Source: CAVYGB01 sp046734815
GTDB taxonomy: Bacteria > Myxococcota_A > Polyangia > Fen-1088
Length of the DNA: 17,060 nucleotides
Assembly: GCA_046734815.1 (NCBI GenBank)
Contig: JBKPRZ010000373.1
Span: 1 to 17,060 of the forward strand
Reading direction: 5' to 3'
Positions 6,785 through 13,981 of the stretch are shown here, in pieces. The notes under the pieces are model-generated. The model did no database searches. It saw only the letters and a list, made by a program, of their open reading frames with translations, and was not told the DNA's origin. Position 1 is the first letter of the stretch; every line of letters starts with the position of its first letter. The translations under genes were made by a program, and so were the position numbers.

Positions 6785-7687
6785 GTGAATATCGCCGCGC
6801 TCAACCTGAACCTGCTGGTCACCCTGGACGCCCTGCTGGCCGAGCGGCACGTCAGCCGGGCCGCCCGTCGGCTGGGGCTGTCGCAGCCTGCGGTCAGCAA
6901 CGCCCTGGCCCAGCTGCGCAGCTGGCTGGGCGATCCGCTGCTGGTGCGGCGGGGGCCGCACATGGTGCCCACCGAACGCGCGCTGGCCCTGCAGGGCCCC
7001 GTGCGCACGGCGCTGGCCACCCTGGAATCGGCCCTGGAGACGCCCGGCTTCGATCCCGCCCGCGCGCAGCGGAGCTTCGTGGTCGCCACCACCGACTTCG
7101 TCGAGCTGGTGCTGCTGCCCCGGCTGATGGCCCGCCTGCAGGCGCAGGCGCCGGGGGTCAGCCTGCAGCTTGCCTCCTGGCCCTACCACCGGGTCCCGCC
7201 CGGCCTGGAGGCGGGCGAGCTGGATCTGATGATCGGCTTTTACCCGGACGTGCCGCCCGCCCATCACCAGCAGCTACTGTTTCCCGACCATTTCGTCTGC
7301 ATCGTCCGCCGCGGACACCCGCGCGTGCGCCGCCGGCTGACCCTGAAGACGTACGCCTCGTTGCCGCACATCCTTGTCTCCTCGGCGGGCCAGGGCCCCG
7401 GCGTGGTGGATCAGGCGCTGGCCAGGGTGGGCCTGTCGCGGACGGTGGCCCTGCGCATGTCGCACTTCCTGATGGTGCCCAGCCTGGTGGCGGCCACCGA
7501 CTGCGTCGCCGCCGTCAGCCAGCGGGTGGCCAAGGCGTTCGCCGGGCCGCTGGGCCTGCAGGTCTTCCCGCCGCCTCTGCCGCTTCCCCGCGGCACCGTG
7601 GGCCAGGTCTGGCACCAGCGCACGCACGCCTCGCCGGCCCACGCCTGGCTGCGCGCCCTGGTGGCCGAGGCCGCCCGCGAGGTCTGA
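6785..7687 (+). CDS. LysR-family transcriptional regulator
   Basis: A 300-aa protein if translation starts at GTG 6785, giving an N-terminus beginning NIAALNLNLLVTLDALL as in many LysR regulators. Upstream in-frame ATGs at 6722 and 6767 would run through the AT-rich operator and add a non-homologous hydrophobic stretch. Residues 1-60 are the winged HTH (AERHVSRAARRLGLSQPAVSNALAQLRSWLGDPLLVRRG). The remainder is the substrate-binding domain (QRSFVVATTDFVELVLLPRLMARLQ; ELDLMIGF; MVPSLVAATDCVAAVSQRVA), of the NodD/LinR-like subtype by its ATTDF-like opening. It diverges from the YceI-like gene, which it probably regulates, along with itself. The inducer cannot be predicted. It ends 8 bp from the converging 124-aa gene. 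Confidence 0.93.
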   Translation: MNIAALNLNLLVTLDALLAERHVSRAARRLGLSQPAVSNALAQLRSWLGDPLLVRRGPHMVPTERALALQGPVRTALATLESALETPGFDPARAQRSFVVATTDFVELVLLPRLMARLQAQAPGVSLQLASWPYHRVPPGLEAGELDLMIGFYPDVPPAHHQQLLFPDHFVCIVRRGHPRVRRRLTLKTYASLPHILVSSAGQGPGVVDQALARVGLSRTVALRMSHFLMVPSLVAATDCVAAVSQRVAKAFAGPLGLQVFPPPLPLPRGTVGQVWHQRTHASPAHAWLRALVAEAAREV

Positions 7688-7695
7688 CCGTCACT

Positions 7696-8070
7696 TCAGA
7701 CGGCGAAGTTCTCGTAGGTCGACTGCCACTGCGCCATCTTGGCGTAGGGGCGAGCCGACCAGCAGGCCACCACGCAGTTCAGGTGCTCGGCGCCGGGGCG
7801 CGGGCGGTTCTCCAGCTCGGCGAAGCGCTCGCGGGTGATCCGCTCGTCCAGGAAGATGGGCTGCTTCTCGTCTTTCCAGCGCTGCTTGACCATCTCCAGC
7901 GCCTCCTCGACCGAGGCGGCCTCGATCTGCAGCGCCTGCTGTGGCCAGATGGCCAGCGGCTGCATCAGCCGGCCCTTCTCGTCCAGCAGATCGCGCGGCG
8001 GGCTCTCGGTCATGCCGTTGACCTGGCCGGGCGAATATTCGAACGCGAGCTTGACCTCGAACTTGGGCAT
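7696..8070 (-). CDS. Conserved-looking hypothetical protein, 124 aa
   Basis: I do not recognise the family. The ATG at 8070 is preceded by AGGGGG about 11 nt upstream, and codon use matches the neighbours, so the gene looks real. The protein is soluble, with no signal peptide or TM segment. It opens with a beta-like strand (MPKFEVKLAFEYS), contains an Ala/Glu-rich helix (AASVEEALEMVKQRWKDEKQ), and ends in a segment rich in Trp, Cys and aromatic residues (HLNCVVACWSARPYAKMAQWQSTYENFAV). The two Cys in NCVVAC could be redox or metal active, though two Cys alone are weak evidence. It lies 82 bp downstream of the LOG gene on the same strand and converges with the LysR gene. Confidence 0.7.
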   Translation of the reverse strand: MPKFEVKLAFEYSPGQVNGMTESPPRDLLDEKGRLMQPLAIWPQQALQIEAASVEEALEMVKQRWKDEKQPIFLDERITRERFAELENRPRPGAEHLNCVVACWSARPYAKMAQWQSTYENFAV

Positions 8071-8152
8071 TCCGGATCGACCCCCTGACTGTGTCCGCGA
8101 TGCTAGGACATTCCGCGTCCCGAGGCGAGCCGGCGGTGCTTTGCGCTGTGCC

Positions 8153-8986
8153 TCATCCGCCCTGCCCGCCGCCGGGGCTGTGCCGCTCGGCGACGGTGAG
8201 GCCGGTGGTGCGCGAGTGGGCGAAGGCGGGCCGGTGCGGCGCCGCCTCGGTGGACAGCTGCGCGCGCAGCAGGTCGAAGGCGGTCTTGGGGTCGTCGGCG
8301 AACTGGAACAGGCGCAGGTCCTCGGCGCTGATCAACCCGTGGCGCACCAGCGCCGGAAAGTCGATCACCTCCTGCCAGAACGCCGCCCCGTAAAGCACGA
8401 TCGGGATCTCGCGATCGAGCTTGCGGGTCTGGCTGAGGGTCAACATCTCGAACAGCTCGTCCATCGTGCCGAATCCGCCCGGGAACACCACCAGCGCACG
8501 GGCCAGGTGCGAGAACCACAGCTTGCGCATGAAGAAGTAGTGGAACTCGAACGACAGCTCGGGCGTGATGTACGGATTGGGTCGCTGCTCGTGGGGCAGG
8601 CCGATGTTCAGCCCCACCGAGCGCCCGCCCCCCTCGACCGCCCCGCGGTTGGCCGCCTCCATGATGCCGGGCCCGCCGCCCGTGCAGACCACGAACTGGC
8701 AGCAGTCCGGAGACAGGGTCTTCGACCATTCGGTGATCAGGCGGGCCAGCGCGCGCGCCTCCTGGTAATAGCGGCCCAGGGGTCCTTGCTCGGTGATGCG
8801 GGCCGAGCCGAAGAACACGATCGTGTCCTGGATGCTCTCGCGGCTGAACCGCCGCAGGGGCTCGAGGTACTCGGCGAGGATGCGCAGCGGCCGGCCGTCG
8901 TGGCTGTCCAGGAACTCGGGGTCGTGGTAGGCGAGCCGCGCGCGTGAATCGCGGGCGTCGTCGTCGGACGAACCGGAGGGCGGCAT
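8153..8986 (-). CDS. LOG-family protein (PGGxGT phosphoribohydrolase)
   Basis: A 277-aa protein starting at ATG 8986, chosen over GTG 9001 because AGAGGA lies about 4 nt upstream. The Rossmann-like fold shows FFGSARI (about 59-65), CTGGGPGIMEAANRGA (101-116), FFMRK (151-155) and the signature PGGFGTMDE (169-177). LOG-family proteins hydrolyse the N-glycosidic bond of nucleoside 5'-monophosphates, releasing base and ribose 5-phosphate; plant LOG acts on cytokinin riboside monophosphates and bacterial relatives act on AMP, GMP or pyrimidine nucleotides. Older annotations call these lysine decarboxylases, which is incorrect. The N-terminal extension of about 50 residues resembles the longer bacterial subgroup. 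It lies 24 bp downstream of def on the same strand, so it is probably co-transcribed. The exact substrate is unknown. Confidence 0.93.
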   Translation of the reverse strand: MPPSGSSDDDARDSRARLAYHDPEFLDSHDGRPLRILAEYLEPLRRFSRESIQDTIVFFGSARITEQGPLGRYYQEARALARLITEWSKTLSPDCCQFVVCTGGGPGIMEAANRGAVEGGGRSVGLNIGLPHEQRPNPYITPELSFEFHYFFMRKLWFSHLARALVVFPGGFGTMDELFEMLTLSQTRKLDREIPIVLYGAAFWQEVIDFPALVRHGLISAEDLRLFQFADDPKTAFDLLRAQLSTEAAPHRPAFAHSRTTGLTVAERHSPGGGQGG

Positions 8987-9010
8987 GCGTCCTCTTAGCA
9001 CGCGGGCCCG

Positions 9011-9538
9011 CTACCCGGTCGCGGCAAAGGTCCGGCTGTCCATGCGGTCGATGTACAACGTGCCCTGCAGGTGATCGATCTCGTGCTGCAGGATGCGGGC
9101 GTACCAGCCGTCGGCGTCGATGGTGATCGGCTGGCCGCGGTGGTCCAGCGCCTCGACCCTGACGGCCAGCGCCCGGGCCACCCGGGCCAGGTAGCCCGGC
9201 ACGCTGAGGCAGCCCTCGGCGAACAGCGCCGGCCCGCGATCCACCACCGTCAGCCGCGGGTTGGCGATCACGTGGAAAGGCACCGGGCGGCGCCCGCGCA
9301 CGTCCAGCTCCTCGGCGGGGACACGCTGCTGGTATTCGGCGCGGTCCTCGATCACCGCCAGCTGCAGCGACTCGCCGATCTGGGGCGCGGCCAGCCCCAC
9401 CCCGGGGGCCGCCAGCATCGTCTCGCGCATCGATTCGATGAGGTCGACGATCGGCTGGCTGCGCAGCTCATCGGGGGTCAGCGGGCGGGCAATCTCGCGT
9501 AACACCGGGTCACCGGCGCAGACGATGGGGAGGATCAC
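9011..9538 (-). CDS. def: Peptide deformylase
   Basis: A 175-aa protein, normal length for the family, removing the N-terminal formyl group from nascent polypeptides. All three signature motifs are intact: GVGLAAPQIG (47-56), EGCLSVPG (108-115, metal ligand Cys110) and QHEIDHLQG (151-159, metal ligands His152 and His156, catalytic Glu153). The start is GTG at 9538; no other in-frame start is visible and no Shine-Dalgarno precedes it. A TATGAT hexamer ends 6 nt before the GTG, which suggests a leaderless transcript. The usual partner fmt is not adjacent; the LOG gene follows 24 bp downstream instead. Such genomes often carry more than one def, so this may not be the only copy. Confidence 0.96.
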   Translation of the reverse strand: MILPIVCAGDPVLREIARPLTPDELRSQPIVDLIESMRETMLAAPGVGLAAPQIGESLQLAVIEDRAEYQQRVPAEELDVRGRRPVPFHVIANPRLTVVDRGPALFAEGCLSVPGYLARVARALAVRVEALDHRGQPITIDADGWYARILQHEIDHLQGTLYIDRMDSRTFAATG

Positions 9539-9544
9539 AGCGGA

Positions 9545-9550
9545 ATCATA
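9545..9550 (-). promoter_or_regulatory. Possible -10 element TATGAT of def, implying leaderless mRNA
   Basis: On the minus strand TATGAT (5 of 6 to TATAAT) is followed by 6 nt and then the GTG start at 9538, so initiation would fall on the start codon itself. No convincing TTGACA-like element is present 17 bp upstream; the region where it would lie is the hairpin at 9561-9579. Confidence 0.4.
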
Positions 9551-9560
9551 TAACGGGCGG

Positions 9561-9579
9561 GCGCCAGCCCCGCTGGCGC
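9561..9579. promoter_or_regulatory. Perfect 8-bp inverted repeat between def and the lipoprotein gene
   Basis: GCGCCAGC-ccc-GCTGGCGC lies in the 73-bp divergent intergenic region, 22 bp upstream of the def start and 32 bp upstream of the lipoprotein ATG. Both flanking genes point away, so it is not a terminator of either. An operator shared by the two promoters is the simplest reading. It covers the expected -35 zone of def. Confidence 0.45.
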
Positions 9580-9611
9580 ACGCATGTTAAGCTTTCCGGT
9601 CGCGACGTCCG

Positions 9612-10541
9612 ATGCGCCCGACCCGTGATCACCTCTGGGCCCAGCTCGCGCTGCTGCTCCTGCTCGCCGCCGGGTGCTACCCGCTGCGCGAAAGTCCCGT
9701 GGTGGTCGACCCGAGCGAAGCGGGCCGTCCCCCCGACGGCGCGGGTGCGATGCCCGACGGCGGCAGCGCTCCGGTGGATGGCCCGCCGCAGCCGCAGCCC
9801 GACGCGGTCGCCGATCGCCCCTCCGATCCGTTTCCCGATCCCGTGCCCGTGTCCGACGCGGCGATGCCCGACCGTGCGCCCGACTCACCGCCCGACACGC
9901 CTGCCGGCGGGGCGGGCGCCTCGCGCTGCCCGGCGACGTTCGCGATCTGCGACGGGTTCGAGAAGCCGACCCTCGATTCGGCGGTGTTCGGCGGCTTCTC
10001 CACCCCGGGCGCCAGCGCGTTCTCGATCGACGACACCCGGTCGTACCGAGGGGCCCGCTCGCTGCGGCTGCACGTCGAGGCGATGACCACCGAACCGGTG
10101 GGCGTCGGTTCCGGTCCGCTGTCGGACATGGCCCTGCCCAACCCGGTGTACGTGCGCTTCTTCCTGTTCCTGCCCGAAGACGTGCCCCGCTACGACAGCT
10201 CGTTCGTGACCATCGACGACCCGCAGGGCCTGTGGGCGGGCTGGACCGATCACGACGTGACCCTGTCGGGCCTGGTGACCGACGAGCGGGCCGTCCCCGG
10301 CGTGGTCGCGCACGGCCGCTGGGTGTGCATGCTGGTCAAGGCCCGCACCGGCAGCGACAGCGAGCTGTCCCTGTTCGTCGACGGCAGCGCCACGCCGGTG
10401 GCGACCACCAGCCTCACCATGGCGCCGGTGTTTCACCGGGTGATGTTCGCCATCGATCCCGACGGCAACCAGACCCGCCCGGTCGACCTGTGGATCGACG
10501 AGGTGCTGGTGTCGGGCACGCCCGTCGGCTGCGACGACTGA
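9612..10541 (+). CDS. Lipoprotein with Pro/Asp-rich linker and concanavalin/LamG-like beta domain
   Basis: A 309-aa protein from ATG 9612. A short basic N-terminus and hydrophobic stretch lead to the lipobox LLAAGC, with lipidated Cys22. Residues about 32-102 form an acidic Pro/Asp/Gly-rich spacer, a style common in myxobacterial surface lipoproteins. Residues about 105-309 begin with CPATFAICDGFEK and contain beta-strand motifs (SYRGARSLRLHVEA; PVYVRFFLFLPEDVP; GRWVCMLVKARTGSDSELSLFVDG; VDLWIDEVLVSGTPVGCD). This is the pattern of a jelly-roll carbohydrate-binding or polysaccharide-lyase-like fold, as in LamG/concanavalin-like domains. Cys residues at about 106, 114, 240 and 307 could form disulfides. 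Probably a surface glycan-binding protein; no catalytic motif can be named. No clear Shine-Dalgarno. Its TGA abuts the TCA (reverse stop) of the MATE gene. Confidence 0.88.
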   Translation: MRPTRDHLWAQLALLLLLAAGCYPLRESPVVVDPSEAGRPPDGAGAMPDGGSAPVDGPPQPQPDAVADRPSDPFPDPVPVSDAAMPDRAPDSPPDTPAGGAGASRCPATFAICDGFEKPTLDSAVFGGFSTPGASAFSIDDTRSYRGARSLRLHVEAMTTEPVGVGSGPLSDMALPNPVYVRFFLFLPEDVPRYDSSFVTIDDPQGLWAGWTDHDVTLSGLVTDERAVPGVVAHGRWVCMLVKARTGSDSELSLFVDGSATPVATTSLTMAPVFHRVMFAIDPDGNQTRPVDLWIDEVLVSGTPVGCDD

Positions 10542-11918
10542 TCAGGCCCCGCCCACGGCGCGCGCGGGCACCGGAGGCGTGGCGAAGGTCAGCTTGCGCC
10601 GGTACTCCCGGCGCAGCAGCAGCAGGTTCGAGCTCATCTGCACCAGCTGCGCGCAGACGCTGAGGTACCAGATCCAGCGCAGCTGGAACCCGGGCAAGCG
10701 CGACAGCAAGGTGGCGGGCACCGCGATCAGCAGGAAGCGGGTGAAGGAGCTGAGCAGCGGGGGCACGGTGTTGCCCATCGCCTGGAACATGCTCGAGCTG
10801 ACGAAGACGATGCCCGAGGCCAGGAAGTTCAGCGAGGTGATGCGCAGGTATTCGCCGCCGATGGCCCGCACCTGCGGGTCGGCCGAGAAAGTGCCGATCA
10901 GCGCCTCGGGCATCAGCTGGCACAGGGCCGTCAGCACCAGCATGAAGCCGCTGGACATCAGCGCCGCCACCCGGAAGGTCTCGCGCACCCGCTGCCCCAG
11001 CCGCGCGCCGAAGTTCTGCCCCGCCACCGGGCTGACCGCGAAGCCCATCGCCACCACCGGCATGAACCCGGCCTGCACCAGCCGCAGCCCGATGCCGAAC
11101 CCGGCCTGGGCCGCCGCCCCGAAGGGCCGGCTGATGGCGTAGACCACCATCATGTAGCCGCCCATCAGCGCGAACTCGGCCCCCGCGGGCAGCCCGATCT
11201 TCAGCATCCGCCACCAGGAGGCAAGGCGCGGCTTCATGTCGGCGACGGCGATCTTCAGGTAGGACTCCGCCCGCACCACGTAGACCGTCAGCGCGATCAG
11301 GCCCGCCACGATGGCGATCAGCGAGGCCAGCGCCGCCCCCGCCACGCCCAGCGGGCGCCCGATGCCGATGCCCAGGATCAGCATCGGCGCCAGGATGGTG
11401 TTCAGCACCACCGTGCCCGATCCGATGAACATGCCCGGCTTGAAGTTGCCGGTCCCGCGCAGGGCCGCGCCCACCGAGTTCAGCGGGAACTGCAACGCCA
11501 GCGCCGGGACGAACCAGGCCAGGTATTCACCGGCCAGACGGGCGGTCTCGGGGTCGGCGGCCAGCCCCCGCGCGTAGCGGCCGCGCAGGAGCACCATGGC
11601 CACCAGGAACAGGCCGCCCGCCAGCACCGACATCACCATCGACTGGTTGAACAGACCCCGAGCCTCGTCGCGGTCGCGGCGGCCGACCGCCTGGGCGATC
11701 AGCGCGGTGGTGCCCACGCCCAGGGTCTGGGTGGCGGCGAGCACCAGGAAGGTGAGGTTGCCCGACAGGCTGACCGCCGCCACCGCGGTCTTGCCCAGCC
11801 GCCCCACGAAGTAGAGATCCACCAGGAAATACAGCGTCTGGAACACCATCCCGACCAGCATGAAGCTGGACATCTTCAGGACGTTTCGAGCCAGCGAGCC
11901 CTGGGTGAGATCTTGCAC
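10542..11918 (-). CDS. MATE-family multidrug/organic cation exporter
   Basis: A 458-aa protein starting at GTG 11918 with AGGAGGAGG just upstream (5'-AGGAGGAGGGTTC-GTG). It shows about twelve hydrophobic helices in two pseudo-symmetric halves. MATE-like motifs are VDLYFVGRLGKTAVAAVSLSGN near the N-terminus and GVGTTALIAQAVGRRDRDEA before TM3, with a matching second-half pattern (PVVAMGFAVSPVAGQNFGARLGQRVRET). MATE proteins export drugs, dyes or secondary metabolites by Na+ or H+ antiport. It lies 90 bp downstream of the GH97 gene, with a possible promoter in the gap. No adjacent TetR or MarR regulator is present. Substrate cannot be predicted. Confidence 0.95.
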   Translation of the reverse strand: MQDLTQGSLARNVLKMSSFMLVGMVFQTLYFLVDLYFVGRLGKTAVAAVSLSGNLTFLVLAATQTLGVGTTALIAQAVGRRDRDEARGLFNQSMVMSVLAGGLFLVAMVLLRGRYARGLAADPETARLAGEYLAWFVPALALQFPLNSVGAALRGTGNFKPGMFIGSGTVVLNTILAPMLILGIGIGRPLGVAGAALASLIAIVAGLIALTVYVVRAESYLKIAVADMKPRLASWWRMLKIGLPAGAEFALMGGYMMVVYAISRPFGAAAQAGFGIGLRLVQAGFMPVVAMGFAVSPVAGQNFGARLGQRVRETFRVAALMSSGFMLVLTALCQLMPEALIGTFSADPQVRAIGGEYLRITSLNFLASGIVFVSSSMFQAMGNTVPPLLSSFTRFLLIAVPATLLSRLPGFQLRWIWYLSVCAQLVQMSSNLLLLRREYRRKLTFATPPVPARAVGGA

Positions 11919-11942
11919 GAACCCTCCTCCTGGAAGGCCCGC

Positions 11943-11971
11943 CCTATACCACCCCCCGCCGACGCTGTCGC
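11943..11971 (-). promoter_or_regulatory. Candidate sigma70-like promoter for the MATE gene
   Basis: On the minus strand GCGACA (4 of 6 to TTGACA) and TATAGG (4 of 6 to TATAAT) are separated by exactly 17 bp, ending 24 bp upstream of the GTG at 11918. This suggests independent transcription of the MATE gene from the GH97 gene. Matches of this quality can occur by chance. Confidence 0.3.
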
Positions 11972-12008
11972 GCGCGGATCGGTCGCCAAAGTCGGCGCGC
12001 GTGTCGAT

Positions 12009-13871
12009 TCAGCGCGTAGTCTCGCGCACGATCACCGCGAAGCCGCCCGCCGGCAGCATGGGTATCTCCAGCGTGTCGCTGCTGGTGACCGGCTTCTGCT
12101 CGCGCAGAAGGTCGGTCTTGGCGGCGCCGTCGCGATAGACGGTGGCCTGGTAGCTGGTCCCCCTGCGCAGGAATGCCAGCGGCACGCGGGCGGTGCGGGC
12201 CTCGGTGGTGATGCCGCCGATGAACCAGCTTCCTCCCTTGCGGCGCGCGAACACCGCGTGGGTGCCCGGGTACCCCTCGACGAAACGGATGTCGTCCCAG
12301 CTGGACGGCACCGCCTTCAAGAACTCGACCTCCTTGAAGCCGCGGATCTGCTGGTGGCCCTCGGCGAAGATCTGGATCCCCGCCTCGTACAGCACGATCT
12401 GCCCCAGCTGGTGCCCCAGCGACCCGGCCGAGCGGGTGAGGTGAAACGGCGTGTAGCTGACCGGCCCCATGATGTTGCGCACGTAGGGGATGGTGAGGTT
12501 GTGGATCAGGTTCTGGTTGCGCCGCTCGAGGCCGTACACCGCCTCGGCGCTCATCAGGTTGGGCCAGCGGCGCCGCTCGCCCGAGGGGACCGCACAGCCG
12601 TGGAACTCGACCATCAGGTGGTGGCGGGCAGCCGCCTCGGACAGCAGGTCGCGCACGTGCAGGCGCGCCTGGGTGTCCTCGAGGTCGTCGGTCTTCTCGG
12701 CGGTGCCGTCGCGCTGGTCGAAGAAATCCACCTTGGCCCCGCGGATGCCCAGCTTCTCGAGGTTGCCCATGAACGCTTCGATTCGCTCGGGCGTGTTCAG
12801 CGCGGACTTGTTGGCCACCTTGCCCCACACCAGGACGCCCACCTTCTTGCTCTTGCCGTAGGCCGCCATCGCGGCCATGTCCGGCACCCGCCGCTCCCAG
12901 CCCGCGTCGGCCACGTGGTACTCCCAGCCCATCTCGGCGTCGAAGTCGATCCAGGTGCGCAGGTCGTTGCCGCCGCCGGCGATGAAGTCCCAGCTGGCCC
13001 GACCCGAGCGGATCCAGGCGGCGTTGCGCAGGGCCGGCTCGGTGGGTGGGTTCAGGTTCTCCAGCAGGGTCGACTCGACGATGCGTCCCGGGTTCTCGGG
13101 CGAGACCATCACCACGCGCCAGGGCGAGGCGAATGGCAAGGTGGCCTTGACCGGCTCTTTCTGGTCGAGCGGGAAGGCGATGGAGAAGACGTTCCCCTGC
13201 CGATCGTAGTGCGGGATGATGTAGTGGCCGTAGCTGGCTGCCTGGGCCAGCAGCACGAAATGGTTGCGCTCGCGCAGCTGGGCCAGCACCGGCATCGAGA
13301 TGTGGTCTGCCGTCACCGGTCCCAGCGCGGTCTCGTAGCCGTAGTTGTTGGGGTGGGCCTGTCCCCAGGTCAGCACCTCCTGGCTGGCCAGCGGGAAGGT
13401 GGTGGTCTCGCCGGAGATCTCCAGGTCGCCGCGCCCCGGGAGCGCGTAGCGGAAGGCGATCCCGTCGTCGTACGCGCGCATGACCAGGTGCAGCTCCTGC
13501 GTATCCTTGCGCAGCACCAGCTCGAGCTCGCTGGCCCGGTCGAGGTAGGTCGAACGTTTCCCGGTCGGCAGCTGGTACCGCTGGTCGATCTTGCGGCGGA
13601 TCTGCCGGCGGAAGGTCAGGCCCGAGGTGAGGTCGCCGCGGCTGGTGCGCAGCCCCAGCGCGCCCTTTTCCACCAGGGCGGCCGACCCGCTGTGCAGGTC
13701 GTAGGTCAAGGTGCCGGCGGACGGATCGTGGGTCACGGTCAGCTGCAGGTTGCCGCCGGGGGACTCGATCTTGTACGACCCCGCCCGGGCGGGCGCGGCC
13801 AGCAGCAGCCCGGCCAGCGCGAGCAGTCCGATGCGCAGCCCGTGCCGCGCCCCCCAGAAAACGATGTTCAT
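12009..13871 (-). CDS. Glycoside hydrolase family 97 protein, retaining-type (alpha-galactosidase-like)
   Basis: A 620-aa protein from ATG 13871, chosen because a signal peptide follows (hydrophobic GLLALAGLLLAAPARA, cleavage near ARA-GS); the open frame extends to 13970 without homology. The N-terminal beta-sandwich (about 30-290) contains YDDGIAFRYALPG and TTFPLASQ, typical GH97_N. The (beta/alpha)8 barrel follows (about 295-540: RTWIDFDAEMGWEYHVADAGWE; GVLVWGKV; GIRGAKVDFFDQRDG; HHLMVEFHGCAVPSG; AEAVYGLERRNQN), then a GH97_C beta domain. Asp382 in KVDFF occupies the nucleophile position known for retaining GH97 enzymes (Gly in inverting SusB), and Glu443 in AEAVYG fits the acid/base. It probably hydrolyses alpha-galactosides in the periplasm. 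No SusC/SusD pair is nearby. No Shine-Dalgarno is visible; the transcript may be leaderless. Confidence 0.93.
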   Translation of the reverse strand: MNIVFWGARHGLRIGLLALAGLLLAAPARAGSYKIESPGGNLQLTVTHDPSAGTLTYDLHSGSAALVEKGALGLRTSRGDLTSGLTFRRQIRRKIDQRYQLPTGKRSTYLDRASELELVLRKDTQELHLVMRAYDDGIAFRYALPGRGDLEISGETTTFPLASQEVLTWGQAHPNNYGYETALGPVTADHISMPVLAQLRERNHFVLLAQAASYGHYIIPHYDRQGNVFSIAFPLDQKEPVKATLPFASPWRVVMVSPENPGRIVESTLLENLNPPTEPALRNAAWIRSGRASWDFIAGGGNDLRTWIDFDAEMGWEYHVADAGWERRVPDMAAMAAYGKSKKVGVLVWGKVANKSALNTPERIEAFMGNLEKLGIRGAKVDFFDQRDGTAEKTDDLEDTQARLHVRDLLSEAAARHHLMVEFHGCAVPSGERRRWPNLMSAEAVYGLERRNQNLIHNLTIPYVRNIMGPVSYTPFHLTRSAGSLGHQLGQIVLYEAGIQIFAEGHQQIRGFKEVEFLKAVPSSWDDIRFVEGYPGTHAVFARRKGGSWFIGGITTEARTARVPLAFLRRGTSYQATVYRDGAAKTDLLREQKPVTSSDTLEIPMLPAGGFAVIVRETTR

Positions 13872-13880
13872 ACAGGGACT

Positions 13881-13918
13881 ACACGTACCCACCGTCGGAC
13901 GCTGAGGCGCACACGTAC
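13881..13918. promoter_or_regulatory. Two direct repeats ACACGTAC spaced 30 bp, upstream of GH97 gene
   Basis: ACACGTAC occurs at 13881-13888 and 13911-13918, a 30-bp step (about three helical turns), in the gap between the divergent GH97 and globin genes. The proximal copy overlaps a weak -10-like TGTAGT (minus strand) that ends 6 nt before the GH97 ATG. This fits a dimeric regulator binding one DNA face, but two 8-mers are limited evidence. Confidence 0.35.
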
Positions 13919-13981
13919 GCGGTCGGCTAATCTGGGGGCGCGCGGCGCCCGTTGATGGCGCCACACACAAATGTTCGCGGC

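Noticed and set aside
6674..7267. Upstream extension of the YceI-like frame into the LysR gene
   Set aside because: The extension runs antisense to the LysR gene and through the AT-rich operator. A strong Shine-Dalgarno precedes ATG 6673 instead.
8071..8152. Promoter or terminator between the LOG gene and the 124-aa gene
   Set aside because: I found a TAGCAT-like hexamer but no paired -35, and only weak hairpins, so neither is claimed.
8153..8986. Lysine decarboxylase annotation of the LOG gene
   Set aside because: The PGGxGTxxE motif marks the LOG nucleotide hydrolase family. No PLP-binding features are present.
11913..13955. 680-codon plus-strand open frame
   Set aside because: It is antisense to the well-supported GH97 gene, with shadow-like His/Val/Arg-rich composition.
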